A stretch of DNA of 64,000 bases from Falsigemmobacter intermedius (GTDB lineage Bacteria > Pseudomonadota > Alphaproteobacteria > Rhodobacterales > Rhodobacteraceae): NCBI RefSeq assembly GCF_004054105.1, contig NZ_SBLC01000003.1, positions 124,001 to 188,000 of the forward strand, written 5' to 3'. Position numbers and translations under genes: made by a program. Shown in pieces: positions 44,934 through 54,673 of the stretch; the first letter of the stretch is position 1; every line of letters starts with the position of its first letter. The notes beneath the pieces were generated by a model. The model was not told the DNA's origin and ran no database searches. It saw only the letters and a program-made list of their open reading frames with translations.

Positions 44934-46526
44934 ATGACTCATATGCCCCGATTCAGCCGCGCCACCGCCGGCCTCATGCTGTCGGCTGCGGCCGTCGCGC
45001 TGAGCCTTTCGGCTGCTGATGCAAAAACCATCCGCTGGGCCCGTTCGGCCGATGCGCTGACGCTGGATCCGCATTCGCAAAACGAGGGTCCGACCTCGAC
45101 GCTGCTGCACCACATCTATGAGACTCTGGTTCTTCGTGAAACCGACGGCTCGCTGACCCCGCGTCTGGCGACCGAATGGAACATCCACCCCGATGATCCG
45201 TCGATCTGGGTCTTCAAGATCCGCCAGGGCGTAAAGTTCCATGACGGCGCGGATCTGACGGCAGAGGACGTGGTCTTCTCGTTCAACCGCGTGAAGGCAG
45301 AATCCTCGGGCTTCCGGGCTTTGCATGCAGCCGCCGTGTCGGCTGAGGCCGTGGACGACTTTACCGTTCACATCAAAACCAACGGCCCCTCGCCGCTTTA
45401 CGTTCAGAACCTGACCAACTTCTTCATCGTTGATAAAGGCTGGGCAGAGAAGAACAACGTTGTTGAGCCGCAGAACTTCGCAGCAGGCGAAGACAACTTC
45501 GCCGTTCGCAACACCAATGGCACCGGTCCCTACAAGCTGGTCTCGCGTGACCCGGAAGTGAAAACCGTTCTCACGCTGAACGAGAACCACTGGGCTGAGA
45601 AGCCCCAGGTGACCGAGGTGATCTACACCCCGATCGCAGAAGCTGCGACCCGTGTGGCCGCACTCCTCTCGGGTGAGATCGACTTCGTGCAGGACGTGCC
45701 GGTGCAGGACGTCATCCGCCTGCAGGAGACCGATGGCGTCACCGTGGTCAACGGCCCGGAAAACCGCTCGATCTTCTTTGCCTATGACGTCTCCTCGCCG
45801 AAGCTGCGCTCGGGCAATACCGACGACAACCCCTTCGCGAAACAGGCCGTGCGCGATGCGATCCACATGTCGATCGACCGCGATGCGATCAAACAGGTCG
45901 TGATGCGCGGCCAGTCGCAGCCCGGTGCCATGCCGCTGCCGCCCTTTGCCAACGGCTGGACCGCAGAGCTTGACGCCTATGACAAGCCCGACTACGCGAA
46001 AGCGGCCGAGCTGGTCAAAGAAGCGGGCTATCCGGACGGCTTCAGCTTTGACATGAACTGCCCGAACGACCGCTATCTGAATGATGAGGCGATCTGTCAG
46101 GCCGTCGTGGCGATGCTCAGCCGCGCCAATATCAAGGCAAACCTGGTGTCGCAGTCGCGCAACCTGCACTTCCCGCTGATCGAAAAGCGCGAGAGCGACT
46201 TCTATCTGCTGGGCTGGGGCGTGCCGCCCTTCGATTCGCAATATGTCTTCGACTTCCTCGTCCATACGCCGACCGGCAGCTATGGCTCGTATAACGGCGG
46301 TCAGTATTCGAACCCGGAGCTCGACAAGAAAATCGAGGAACTGGCGACGATGACCGACCTCGAGGCGCGCAACGCGCAGATCGCGGAAATCTGGAAAGTC
46401 GTGATGGATGAGAAGATCATCCTGAACATCCACAACCAGGTGCTCGCCTATGCGATGAAAGACGGCATCAATCTCGCCGTTCACCCGGAAAACCAAGCCA
46501 ATATGTCGACGGTCACCTTCAAGTGA
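44934..46526 (+). CDS. Peptide ABC transporter substrate-binding protein (DppA type)
   Basis: The 530-residue precursor has a signal peptide (AGLMLSAAAVALSLSAADA) and the SBP_bac_5 signature IRQGVKFHDGADLTAEDVVFSFNRV near residues 86-110. It captures di- or oligopeptides in the periplasm for the following permeases and ATPases. aggagg precedes the ATG. It is the first and strongest-biased gene of a five-gene operon. Confidence 0.95.
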   Translation: MTHMPRFSRATAGLMLSAAAVALSLSAADAKTIRWARSADALTLDPHSQNEGPTSTLLHHIYETLVLRETDGSLTPRLATEWNIHPDDPSIWVFKIRQGVKFHDGADLTAEDVVFSFNRVKAESSGFRALHAAAVSAEAVDDFTVHIKTNGPSPLYVQNLTNFFIVDKGWAEKNNVVEPQNFAAGEDNFAVRNTNGTGPYKLVSRDPEVKTVLTLNENHWAEKPQVTEVIYTPIAEAATRVAALLSGEIDFVQDVPVQDVIRLQETDGVTVVNGPENRSIFFAYDVSSPKLRSGNTDDNPFAKQAVRDAIHMSIDRDAIKQVVMRGQSQPGAMPLPPFANGWTAELDAYDKPDYAKAAELVKEAGYPDGFSFDMNCPNDRYLNDEAICQAVVAMLSRANIKANLVSQSRNLHFPLIEKRESDFYLLGWGVPPFDSQYVFDFLVHTPTGSYGSYNGGQYSNPELDKKIEELATMTDLEARNAQIAEIWKVVMDEKIILNIHNQVLAYAMKDGINLAVHPENQANMSTVTFK

Positions 46527-46630
46527 TCTGATCGGTCGGACCGGGGCAGGCGCCCGGGTCCGGTCATTCGCCAGAGCCGCCGGTGCTGATGCATCGGCGG
46601 CTTTGCCAGCCAGGGGATGTCCAAACACCC

Positions 46631-47614
46631 ATGCTCGCCTATTCACTTCGCAGAGTTCTGCAATCGATCCTCGTTATGCTGGTCGTTGCGCTGATCTCTT
46701 TCGCCCTCTTTCGTTTCGTTGGTGACCCGGTTAACTCCATGGTGGGCCAGGAGACTTCCCTCGCGGATCGTGAGGCACTGCGTCAGCAGCTTGGCCTGAA
46801 CGACCCTTTTGTGGTGCAGTTCTGGACTTTCATCACCCGCGCCGTGCAGGGAGATTTCGGAATCTCTTACCGGCTGCAGGAGCCGGTGATGAAGCTCATC
46901 CTGTCGCGTCTGCCTGCCACGCTTGAACTTGCGCTGGTTTCGGGCACCGCGGCTTTCATCCTTGGGGTTGGCTTTGGTGTTTACACCGCGCTGAACCGCC
47001 GGGGCGTGGCCTCGAACGGGATCATGACCCTGTCGCTGATCGGGGTCTCGCTGCCGACCTTTCTGATCGGCGTGCTGCTGATCTGGATTTTTGCGGTTGA
47101 GCTGAAATGGCTGCCCTCTTTTGGTCGCGGGGATACCGTTGCGGTGACCTCCTGGTGGACGACAGGTTTCCTGACGTCTTCAGGCCGCGCCTCGCTGGTG
47201 CTGCCGGCGGTGACGCTGGGGCTTTATCAGATGACGCTGATCATGCGCCTTGTGCGCGCTGAGATGCTGGAAGTTCTGCGCACCGATTACGTGAAATTCG
47301 CCCGTGCCCGCGGTCTGTCGCAGCGCGCCATCCACTTTGGTCACGCGCTGAAGAACACCATGGTGCCGGTGATTACGGTGATGGGTCTGCAGCTTGGCTC
47401 GATCATCGCCTTTTCGATCATCACCGAGACCGTGTTCCAATGGCCGGGCATCGGCTCGCTGTTTATCAACTCGGTCAAAGCGGTCGATGTGCCGGTGATG
47501 GCGGCCTATCTGATGATGATTGCGGCGATCTTCGTGGTGATCAACCTGATCGTGGACGTCCTTTACTATATCGTTGACCCGCGTCTGCGGCTGGATGGCG
47601 GGGGCAAGCACTGA
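46631..47614 (+). CDS. Peptide ABC transporter permease (DppB type)
   Basis: The 327-residue protein starts MLAYSLRRVLQSILVMLVVALISFALFRFV, has six hydrophobic helices, and an EAA-like loop RTDYVKFARARGLSQRAIHFGHALKNTMVPV near residues 215-245, all typical of DppB/OppB. It pairs with the next permease. The start was placed by homology, 104 bp after the binding-protein gene. Confidence 0.95.
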   Translation: MLAYSLRRVLQSILVMLVVALISFALFRFVGDPVNSMVGQETSLADREALRQQLGLNDPFVVQFWTFITRAVQGDFGISYRLQEPVMKLILSRLPATLELALVSGTAAFILGVGFGVYTALNRRGVASNGIMTLSLIGVSLPTFLIGVLLIWIFAVELKWLPSFGRGDTVAVTSWWTTGFLTSSGRASLVLPAVTLGLYQMTLIMRLVRAEMLEVLRTDYVKFARARGLSQRAIHFGHALKNTMVPVITVMGLQLGSIIAFSIITETVFQWPGIGSLFINSVKAVDVPVMAAYLMMIAAIFVVINLIVDVLYYIVDPRLRLDGGGKH

Positions 47615-47687
47615 TGCGCAAGCCCCTCCACGCCCTTCGCGGCGGCCAGCGCCGCCAGATGACCCTTCCGATGACCGGAGCCAGCCG

Positions 47688-48614
47688 ATGAGCCAATCCA
47701 CCAGTAAACTGGCCCGAATGTGGGACAGTGATATTGCCTATAGTTTCCGCCGCTCGCCGGTGACCATCATCGCGGCCATTGTGGCGCTGGCAATCATTCT
47801 GGGCGCGGTCTTCGCCCCCTGGATCGCGCCGCACAACCCCTTCGATCCCTCGTCGCTGAACCTGATGGACGGCTTTTCGCGTCCGATGGTGCCGAATGAA
47901 TTTTCCGGCAATACCTATCTGATGGGCACTGACAACCAGGGCCGCGATATCTTCTCGACCATCCTTTACGGCGCGCGGATCTCGCTTTTCGTGGGCTTTG
48001 CGGCCGTTGCCTTCGGGATGATCCTCGGCATCACCCTGGGGCTGATCGCGGCCTGGCGCGGCGGCTGGGTCGACAGCCTGCTGATGCGCATCGCGGATGT
48101 GCAGCTGTCTTTCCCCTCGATCCTGATTGCCCTGCTGATCTTCGGCATCGCCCGCGGCGTCATCCCCACCAATATGCGTGAGACCATGGCGATATGGGTG
48201 CTGATCGTGGCCATCGGCCTCTCGGACTGGGTGCAGTTCGCCCGCGTCGTGCGCGGCGCAGCCATGGTTGAGAAGAACAAAGAATATGTCCAGGCCGCCC
48301 GCGTCATCGGCGTGCATCCGGCCCGGATCATCTTCACCCATATTCTGCCCAATGTGCTTGGCCCGGTGCTGGTCATTGCGACCATCTCGCTGGCGCTGGC
48401 GATCATCTCTGAGGCAACGCTCTCCTTCCTTGGGGTGGGTGTTCCGCCGACACAGCCGTCGCTTGGCACGCTGATCGGCAATGGTCAGAAATATCTCTTC
48501 TCCGGGGAGTGGTGGATCCTGCTCTTCCCCTCCGCCACGCTGCTGGCGCTGGCGCTCTCGGTCAACCTGCTGGGTGACTGGCTGCGCGACGCTCTGAATC
48601 CGAGGCTGAAATGA
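47688..48614 (+). CDS. Peptide ABC transporter permease (DppC type)
   Basis: From ATG 47688 the product has 308 residues with an N-terminal helix (VTIIAAIVALAIILGAVFAPWIAPHNPF), LMGTDNQGRDIFSTILYGARISLFVG, and the EAA loop EYVQAARVIGVHPARIIFTHILPNVLGP. These define DppC/OppC. Its stop overlaps the ATG of the first ATPase gene by four bases. Confidence 0.95.
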   Translation: MSQSTSKLARMWDSDIAYSFRRSPVTIIAAIVALAIILGAVFAPWIAPHNPFDPSSLNLMDGFSRPMVPNEFSGNTYLMGTDNQGRDIFSTILYGARISLFVGFAAVAFGMILGITLGLIAAWRGGWVDSLLMRIADVQLSFPSILIALLIFGIARGVIPTNMRETMAIWVLIVAIGLSDWVQFARVVRGAAMVEKNKEYVQAARVIGVHPARIIFTHILPNVLGPVLVIATISLALAIISEATLSFLGVGVPPTQPSLGTLIGNGQKYLFSGEWWILLFPSATLLALALSVNLLGDWLRDALNPRLK

Positions 48615-49594
48615 CAAAGCCGCTGCTTTCCGTCCGCGACCTGAAGGTCGAATTTCCGACCCGCCGGGGTGTGCTGACTGCACTCAACGGCGTCTCCTTC
48701 GACATCATGCCCGGCGAAGTGCTGGGCATGGTGGGCGAATCCGGTGCCGGTAAATCGCTGACCGGCGCCTCGATCATCGGGCTTCTGGAGCCGCCTGGCC
48801 GCATCGCCGGGGGCGAAATCCTGCTGAAAGGGGAGCGGATAGACAACCTCTCGCCCGACGCCATGCGCAAGGTGCGCGGGCGCCGCATCGGCATGGTGTT
48901 CCAGGATCCGCTGACCTCGCTGAACCCGCTCTATACGGTCGCGAAACAGCTGACCGAAACGATCATGACCCACCTCCCGGTCTCTGCCGCTGAGGCGCGC
49001 CAGCGCGCCATCGCGCTGCTCGACCGCGTGGGAATCCCGGCGGCTGCGCGCCGCATCGACGACTACCCGCACCATTTCTCCGGCGGCATGCGCCAGCGCG
49101 TGGTCATCGCGCTTGCGCTTTGCGCAGAGCCGGAACTGGTCATCGCCGATGAGCCGACCACCGCACTTGATGTCTCGGTCCAGGCCCAGATCATCGATCT
49201 CATCAAAGAGATCTGTGCTGAGCGCAACGCCGCCGTCATGCTGATCACCCACGACATGGGCGTGATCGCGGAAACCGCAGACCGCGTGGCGGTGCTCTAC
49301 GCAGGCCGCCTCGCCGAGATCGGTAAGGTCCATGACGTGATCACCCGGCCTGAGCATCCCTATACCCAAGGGTTGATGGGCTCGATCCCGACCCTCACCC
49401 AGGAGAGTGAGCGCCTGATCTCGATCCCCGGCTCGATGCCGCGCCTGAACGCCATCCCGCCGGGCTGTGCCTTTAACCCGCGCTGCACCAAAGCCTTCGG
49501 CCGCTGCACCGCAGAGCGTCCTGATCCGATCAACCGCCCCAACGACCGTCAGGTCGCCTGCTGGCTTTACGATGAGGAGAAGGCGCATGTCTGA
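48611..49594 (+). CDS. Peptide ABC transporter ATPase (DppD type)
   Basis: The 327-residue ATPase has Walker A GESGAGKSL near 40, signature FSGGMRQRV, Walker B LVIADEPTTALD, and the C-terminal oligopeptide-transporter extension with a Cys motif (GCAFNPRCTKAFGRC), which in some family members binds an iron-sulfur cluster. It drives the importer together with the DppF-type subunit, whose gene start lies eight bases before this stop. Confidence 0.95.
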   Translation: MTKPLLSVRDLKVEFPTRRGVLTALNGVSFDIMPGEVLGMVGESGAGKSLTGASIIGLLEPPGRIAGGEILLKGERIDNLSPDAMRKVRGRRIGMVFQDPLTSLNPLYTVAKQLTETIMTHLPVSAAEARQRAIALLDRVGIPAAARRIDDYPHHFSGGMRQRVVIALALCAEPELVIADEPTTALDVSVQAQIIDLIKEICAERNAAVMLITHDMGVIAETADRVAVLYAGRLAEIGKVHDVITRPEHPYTQGLMGSIPTLTQESERLISIPGSMPRLNAIPPGCAFNPRCTKAFGRCTAERPDPINRPNDRQVACWLYDEEKAHV

Positions 49595-50579
49595 CCCGCT
49601 GATCCGCGTTGAAAACCTCTGGCGGAAATTCGACGTCTCGAAACCCTGGCTGAACCGCGTCATCGAGCGCGAGGAGAAACAGTTCCTCACCGCCACCGCA
49701 GATGTCTCCTTCGAGGTCAACCGTGGCGAGACCTTCGCCCTTGTTGGCGAATCCGGCTCGGGCAAATCCACCATCGCCAAGATGATGGTGGGCCTTGTCG
49801 GAATCTCAGGCGGCAAAATCTCCTTTGACGGGCGCGACATGGCTTCCATGTCCCCTAAAGAACTGCGCGATCTGCGCCGCCGCTTCCAGATGATCTTCCA
49901 GGATCCCTTTGCCTCGCTGAACCCGCGCTGGCGGGTGGGGGATATCATCGCTGAGCCGATGATCACCTTCGGCATGGCCAATGCCACCGACGCCCGCAAA
50001 GAAGCGGAGCGTCTTCTCGGCGTCGTGGGCCTTTCGGCGAAAGATGCGGAAAAATTCCCGCATGAATTCTCCGGCGGCCAGCGCCAGCGGATCGCGATTG
50101 CCCGTGCGCTCTCCTCGAAGCCCGAGTTCATCGTCTGCGACGAGCCGACCTCTGCGCTTGATGTCTCGGTTCAGGCGCAGATCCTCAACCTCATGCGCGA
50201 CCTGCAGGATGAGCTGGGGCTGACCTATCTCTTCATCAGCCATGACCTCTCGGTGGTGCGCCATATGGCGAACCGCATCGGCGTGCTCTACCTCGGCCGC
50301 CTCGTTGAAGTCTCGGAGGCCAAAGAGCTCTTCAAACAACCGCAGCACCCCTATACCCGCATGCTGCTGGAAGCGGTGCCGGATCTCGCGCTCTCGGGCC
50401 GCCGCCGCAAATCGGTTGAGGGGGAAATCCCGAACCCGATCTCGCCGCCCCCCGGCTGCGCCTTCCATCCGCGCTGCCCGCTGGTCCGCCCTGAGTGCAA
50501 ACTCGCAATCCCTGAGCGGCGTCCGACCCCGATCGGCTCCGCCGCCTGTATCGCAATCGGCGAGACGGCCAACCTCTGA
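49587..50579 (+). CDS. Peptide ABC transporter ATPase (DppF type)
   Basis: The 330-residue ATPase has Walker [10 protein letters not shown], signature FSGGQRQRI, Walker [13 protein letters not shown], and the C-terminal [15 protein letters not shown] cysteine motif. ATG 49587 overlaps the previous gene by eight bases after gaggagaag. It completes the five-gene importer, which ends at the terminator below. Confidence 0.95.
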   Translation: MSDPLIRVENLWRKFDVSKPWLNRVIEREEKQFLTATADVSFEVNRGETFALVGESGSGKSTIAKMMVGLVGISGGKISFDGRDMASMSPKELRDLRRRFQMIFQDPFASLNPRWRVGDIIAEPMITFGMANATDARKEAERLLGVVGLSAKDAEKFPHEFSGGQRQRIAIARALSSKPEFIVCDEPTSALDVSVQAQILNLMRDLQDELGLTYLFISHDLSVVRHMANRIGVLYLGRLVEVSEAKELFKQPQHPYTRMLLEAVPDLALSGRRRKSVEGEIPNPISPPPGCAFHPRCPLVRPECKLAIPERRPTPIGSAACIAIGETANL

Positions 50580-50583
50580 AGCA

Positions 50584-50616
50584 AAAACGCCGCGGGACCT
50601 TCTCGCGGCGTTTTCT
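50584..50616 (+). terminator. Terminator of the peptide importer operon
   Basis: An 11-bp stem (50584-50594 with 50604-50614), loop of nine, then the T-rich start of repeat copy C. Confidence 0.88.
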
Positions 50617-50645
50617 TTGGCTTTTCTTAAATACTCATCTTTAAA
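50614..50645 (-). repeat. Interspersed repeat, copy C
   Basis: On the minus strand it reads aaagatgagtatttaag then aaaagccaaag. It is near-identical to copy B' and again sits at the 3' end of a transcription unit. Confidence 0.72.
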
Positions 50646-50666
50646 CCCGGCCCTCCGGCGCTCTGC

Positions 50667-52472
50667 TCACCAAAGCACCGAGGCCCCATCGCCCGCCGCG
50701 GAGGCCCTTTGGCGGAGTCCGGCAAAAAGCTCCCGCCCGGTGCCGAAATCATTGCCCGCCAGATCACCTTTCACCGGCACGCGCGCGGCGAAATCCGCCT
50801 CCAGAACCTCCAGCCGGCCAGCCACAGCATCAAGACGCACCCGATCGCCGTCCCGCAACCGCGCGAGCGGTCCGCCATCTGCCGCCTCGGGGCTCAGATG
50901 GATCGCTGCAGGCACCTTGCCCGAAGCACCCGACATCCGGCCATCGGTCAGCAGCGCAACCCGCAGCCCCCGTGCCTGAAGCACCGACAGCACCGGCGTC
51001 AGGCCATGCAGTTCCGGCATGCCATTGGCGCGCGGCCCCTGAAAGCGCACGGCCACGATGACGTCTTCGGTAAATTCACCGTCGCGAAAGGCCTCTTTCA
51101 CGGCCTCCTGGGTGTCAAAGACCCGCACTGGTGCCTCAATCACATGGCGGTCCTCCGGGATCGAGGAAACCTTCATCACGCCCCGGCCCAGATTGCCCTC
51201 CAGCGCCACCAGACCGCCGCTGGGCTGAAAGGGATCGGCCACGGGGCGCAAAATCCGGTCGTTGAGCGAAGGGCCTGTCACCGCCTCCCAGGACAAAGCC
51301 CCCTCGCGCAGGACCGGCTCACTGGCATAGGCCGACAGGCCATGCCCCGCGACTGTCAGCACATCTTCGTGCAAAAGACCCGCATCGAGAAGTTGGCGCA
51401 CCAGCCAGGCAATGCCGCCTGCCGCATGGAAGTGGTTCACATCCGCAAGCCCATTGGGATAGACCCGTGCAAGCAGGGGGACCACCTCAGACAGATCGGC
51501 GAAATCAGCGATGTCGAGATGAATGCCCGCGGCCCGGGCCATGGCCGGCAGATGCAGCACCAGATTGGTCGAGCCTCCGGTGGCCATCAGACCAACAATG
51601 CCGTTCACCAAGGCTTTTTCGCTCAGGATATGCCCGGCGGGGGTAAACTCGCTTCCCCTTGCGGTGATCGCCGCCGCCCGCGCGACAGCGGCCTCTGTCA
51701 AAGCGGCGCGCAGCGGCGTGCCGGGGTTCACGAAGGCCGCACCCGGCATATGCAGCCCCATCAGCTCCATGAGCATCTGATTGGTATTGGCGGTCCCGTA
51801 GAAGGTGCAGGTGCCCGGCCCGTGATAGCTCGCCATCTCGGCAGCCATCAGCTCAGCCCGACTGATCTCACCGGCTGCGAAGCTCTGGCGGATCTTCGCC
51901 TTTTCGTCATTGGGCAAACCGGATGTCATCGGCCCGGCCGGAACAAAAACCGCCGGAACATGGCCAAAGCTGGCCGCCGCGATCACCAGACCGGGCACGA
52001 TCTTGTCGCAGACCCCCAGCCACAAAGCGGCGTCAAAGCAGTCATGGCTCATGGCAATGCCCGCAGAGAGCGCAATCACATCGCGTGACATCAGGCTCAG
52101 TTCCATGCCTGGGCGGCCTTGGGTCACCCCGTCACACATCGCAGGAACGCCGCCCGCCACCTGGGCCGTGGCCCCGGCGCGGCGCGCGTAGTCACGGATC
52201 TGCGCGGGGTAATCCTCATAGGGCCGATGCGCCGAGAGCATGTCATTATAGGCCGTCACAATGCCCAGATTGGGGGCTGAGGCCGCAGCAATCGCCGCCT
52301 GATCCGGCCCGGCACCCGCGGTGGCATGGGCGGCATTCGAGCAGTCCAGATGGGCACGGGCAGGGCCGGTGGCGGCCGCCCGCTCAAGCCGTTCAAGATA
52401 AAGCCCGCGGGTGTCAGCCGATCGGGCGACGATTCGGCGGGTCACTTCAGCGATGCGGGGATGGATGGTCAT
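50667..52472 (-). CDS. edd: 6-phosphogluconate dehydratase
   Basis: From ATG 52472 (cggag 7-10 bases upstream) the enzyme has 601 residues, close to the 603 of E. coli Edd. IlvD/Edd family features: [42 protein letters not shown] and [22 protein letters not shown]; the cysteines of these motifs hold the [4Fe-4S] cluster. It converts 6-phosphogluconate to KDPG in the Entner-Doudoroff pathway. No eda or zwf gene is adjacent. An ATG at 52496 is an alternative start. Confidence 0.95.
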   Translation of the reverse strand: MTIHPRIAEVTRRIVARSADTRGLYLERLERAAATGPARAHLDCSNAAHATAGAGPDQAAIAAASAPNLGIVTAYNDMLSAHRPYEDYPAQIRDYARRAGATAQVAGGVPAMCDGVTQGRPGMELSLMSRDVIALSAGIAMSHDCFDAALWLGVCDKIVPGLVIAAASFGHVPAVFVPAGPMTSGLPNDEKAKIRQSFAAGEISRAELMAAEMASYHGPGTCTFYGTANTNQMLMELMGLHMPGAAFVNPGTPLRAALTEAAVARAAAITARGSEFTPAGHILSEKALVNGIVGLMATGGSTNLVLHLPAMARAAGIHLDIADFADLSEVVPLLARVYPNGLADVNHFHAAGGIAWLVRQLLDAGLLHEDVLTVAGHGLSAYASEPVLREGALSWEAVTGPSLNDRILRPVADPFQPSGGLVALEGNLGRGVMKVSSIPEDRHVIEAPVRVFDTQEAVKEAFRDGEFTEDVIVAVRFQGPRANGMPELHGLTPVLSVLQARGLRVALLTDGRMSGASGKVPAAIHLSPEAADGGPLARLRDGDRVRLDAVAGRLEVLEADFAARVPVKGDLAGNDFGTGRELFAGLRQRASAAGDGASVLW

Positions 52473-52670
52473 CTGGGCTCCGGAACGGGCAGTCATGCCT
52501 TTTGAATGTAGGTTCGGTGGTGCCCGGACACAAGCGACCGCGCCCGGGAGCCGGGGGGCTTGCGCAGGATGCATAGCGGCTCTGCGCTGCAGCATGATTG
52601 TGCAATCGCAGCATAAAGCCCATTTAACGGGCAAGACAGAAACACTGATTCATTCCGAACGGAGCCCGTC

Positions 52671-52856
52671 ATGACCAAGTCCATTTCTTCCGTCGTCCCT
52701 CTGAGCCATGCCGAACTGACTGCCGTCATCCGTGAGGCCCGTGCACATCGTGCCCGCGTCCTGGCAGCCGGCGTCTCGAGCCTTGCTCAGCGTCTGCGTG
52801 CACTTTTTGGTGCGGCGTCGCAGGATGCCCATAAGGGCCACAAAAGCGCAGTCTGA
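52671..52856 (+). CDS. Small conserved-looking protein of unknown function
   Basis: The 61-residue product is basic and helical (LTAVIREARAHRARVLAAGVSSLAQRLRALFG). The start follows aacggagcc, a good ribosome site, and the gene ends before a clear terminator, so it is very likely expressed. It resembles the short Arg-rich, DUF1127-like proteins common in this family, but I cannot assign it. It is divergent from edd with about 200 bp between. Confidence 0.6.
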   Translation: MTKSISSVVPLSHAELTAVIREARAHRARVLAAGVSSLAQRLRALFGAASQDAHKGHKSAV

Positions 52857-52879
52857 TCCGCGCAGACGAGTTGAAAAGA

Positions 52880-52909
52880 CGGCCCCGGCATCTGCCCGGG
52901 GCTTTTCTT
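52880..52909 (+). terminator. Terminator of the small gene
   Basis: gccccgg (52882-52888) pairs with ccggggc (52896-52902), followed by ttttcttttt. Confidence 0.85.
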
Positions 52910-52972
52910 TTTTGAAGCCGGCGGCTTCACATTTTCCCTTTCTCACAAGGCGCGCGGCGCGTAAAAGAGCCC

Positions 52973-54172
52973 ATGAGTGTATCATCCTACCCCATTGTCC
53001 GCCTGCGTCCCAAAGCCGAAGCCCGCGCGATCCGCCACGGCTTCCCCTGGGTCTATGGCGATGAACTGGTCACTGACCGCCGCACCCAGGGCCTTGAGCC
53101 GGGTGCGCTTGCGATCCTCGAAGACGCTGAGCGCCGCACGCTCGGCCTTGTGACCGTGAATACCCGTTCGCGCATCATTGCGCGGATGATCGACCGCGAT
53201 CCGGAAGCCGTGATCGATCAGGCCTGGTTTGAGCTACGCCTCAAACGCGCCCTTGATCTGCGTGAGCGTCTTTACGCCGATCCCTTTTACCGTCTGGTTC
53301 ACGCCGAGGCCGATGGCCTGCCTGGCGTGGTCATTGACCGTTTCGGCGATGTGGCCGTGGTTCAGCCGAACGCCGCCTGGGCTGAGATCCATCTCGAAGC
53401 TCTGGTCGCGGCTCTGGTCGCTGTGACCGGCGTCAGCGCCGTTGTGAAGAACGGCTCGGGCCGCTCGCGGGGCCTTGAAGGTCTGGCCGAAGAGACGCTG
53501 ATCCTTCGCGGTGAAGTGACCGGCCCGGTTCCGGTCAAGATGAATGGCGCAGTCTATATGGCTGACCTGATCGGTGGTCAGAAGACCGGCCTCTTTTATG
53601 ACCAGCGCCCGAACCATGCCTTCGCCGCCTCGCTGGCGCGGGGCCAGAAGGTTCTGGACGTCTTCTCTCATGTCGGCGGCTTTGGTCTGGCAGCCCTTGC
53701 CGGCGGCGCGACTTCGGCGCTCTCGGTCGATGGCTCTGCGGCTGCGCTGGAACTGGCCCGCAAAGGGGCAGAGGCGATGGGCGCATCTGATCGCTATGCC
53801 ACCCGCCAGGGCGATGCTTTCGCAACCCTCGAGGCACTCGCAGCCGAGGGGGAGCAGTTCGGCGTTGTGATCTGCGATCCGCCGGCCTTCGCTCCGGCCA
53901 AACCGGCGCTGGAAGCGGGCCTGCGCGCCTATGAGCGGGTCGCCCGTCTGGCAGCCCCGCTGGTCGCGCCGGGTGGCATTCTGGTGCTCTGCTCCTGCTC
54001 GCATGCAGCGGATCTGAGCGCGTTCCGCAATGCCTCAGCGCGTGGCATCGGTCGCGGTGGTCGCCGCAGCCAGGTGCTTTACACCGGGTTTGCCGGTCCC
54101 GATCACCCGGTCCTGCCGCAGCTCGCAGAGGGCGGCTATCTTAAGGCACTGGCCTTCCGTCTGGATGGCTGA
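52973..54172 (+). CDS. Class I SAM-dependent rRNA methyltransferase (RlmI-like)
   Basis: The 399-residue protein has an N-terminal PUA domain (VRLRPKAEARAIRHGFPWVYGDEL), a middle RlmI-type domain (YRLVHAEADGLPGVVIDRFGD), and a C-terminal Rossmann methyltransferase with VLDVFSHVGGFGLAAL, VICDPPAFAPAK and LVLCSCSHAADL. E. coli RlmI makes m5C1962 in 23S rRNA; this protein is the likely orthologue or a close relative. It is a single gene ending at a terminator. Confidence 0.9.
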   Translation: MSVSSYPIVRLRPKAEARAIRHGFPWVYGDELVTDRRTQGLEPGALAILEDAERRTLGLVTVNTRSRIIARMIDRDPEAVIDQAWFELRLKRALDLRERLYADPFYRLVHAEADGLPGVVIDRFGDVAVVQPNAAWAEIHLEALVAALVAVTGVSAVVKNGSGRSRGLEGLAEETLILRGEVTGPVPVKMNGAVYMADLIGGQKTGLFYDQRPNHAFAASLARGQKVLDVFSHVGGFGLAALAGGATSALSVDGSAAALELARKGAEAMGASDRYATRQGDAFATLEALAAEGEQFGVVICDPPAFAPAKPALEAGLRAYERVARLAAPLVAPGGILVLCSCSHAADLSAFRNASARGIGRGGRRSQVLYTGFAGPDHPVLPQLAEGGYLKALAFRLDG

Positions 54173-54215
54173 GCGAGTCTCGGCGAGTGATCGTTGATTT
54201 CATTGAATAATGCGC

Positions 54216-54248
54216 AGCCCGTGACGGAAAGGTCGCGGGCTTTGCGTT
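54216..54248 (+). terminator. Terminator after the methyltransferase gene
   Basis: gcccgtgac (54217-54225) pairs with gtcgcgggc (54232-54240) with one wobble, then tttgcgttt. Confidence 0.7.
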
Positions 54249-54251
54249 TGG

Positions 54252-54401
54252 TCACAGCGGCTCCATCAGCGCCAGCGCGAAAGCAAAAAGCGCGAAAATA
54301 ACCGCCATGGTCTTTGGTGCGGAGATCGGGAAGCACAGAAAGGTCTCATGATATTCCTCGCCCTCTGCCAGGAGTTCACTCAGACGGTTCATGCGCTTCA
54401 T
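54252..54401 (-). CDS. Small single-pass membrane protein
   Basis: ATG 54401 gives 49 residues: an acidic N-terminal helix (LSELLAEGEEYHE) and a C-terminal hydrophobic helix (KTMAVIFALFAFALALMEPL). aggggag lies about nine bases upstream. It is the only frame in this roughly 500-bp gap with a good ribosome site and sensible protein features. The function is unknown; it may be missed by length-limited gene finders. Confidence 0.5.
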   Translation of the reverse strand: MKRMNRLSELLAEGEEYHETFLCFPISAPKTMAVIFALFAFALALMEPL

Positions 54402-54673
54402 TCGCGGTCTCCCCTGCGGTATGGGCGCAGGATGCGGCATACCGGTTTACACCCTATGACCAGAAAACGACTTATCCCTTAATGTTCGGCCCGTGATTAC
54501 ACATCTTCGCGTGCGCTGCGTGAGCAGATCTTCATACTTCTTTAAATTGTGCGATCTGGCAACTGCTCGCCTCAGGCTTCCGATCCCTCTTGCAGTGGTT
54601 TGCTGCAGCGGGCAGGCTGGCGCTGAGATCAAACAGCACCGGCCGGCCCGGTCTGTCAGAAGGGGCCTGCGCC

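Noticed and set aside
44919-46646. Antisense frame of 575 codons opposite the peptide-binding protein
   Set aside because: Mirror of the strongly biased codons of that gene; no start context or motif.
48485-50131. Antisense frame of 548 codons opposite the two peptide ATPase genes
   Set aside because: Spans two certain ABC genes; a shadow only.
50709-52088. Plus-strand frame of 459 codons opposite edd
   Set aside because: Antisense to a well-defined enzyme with complete motifs.
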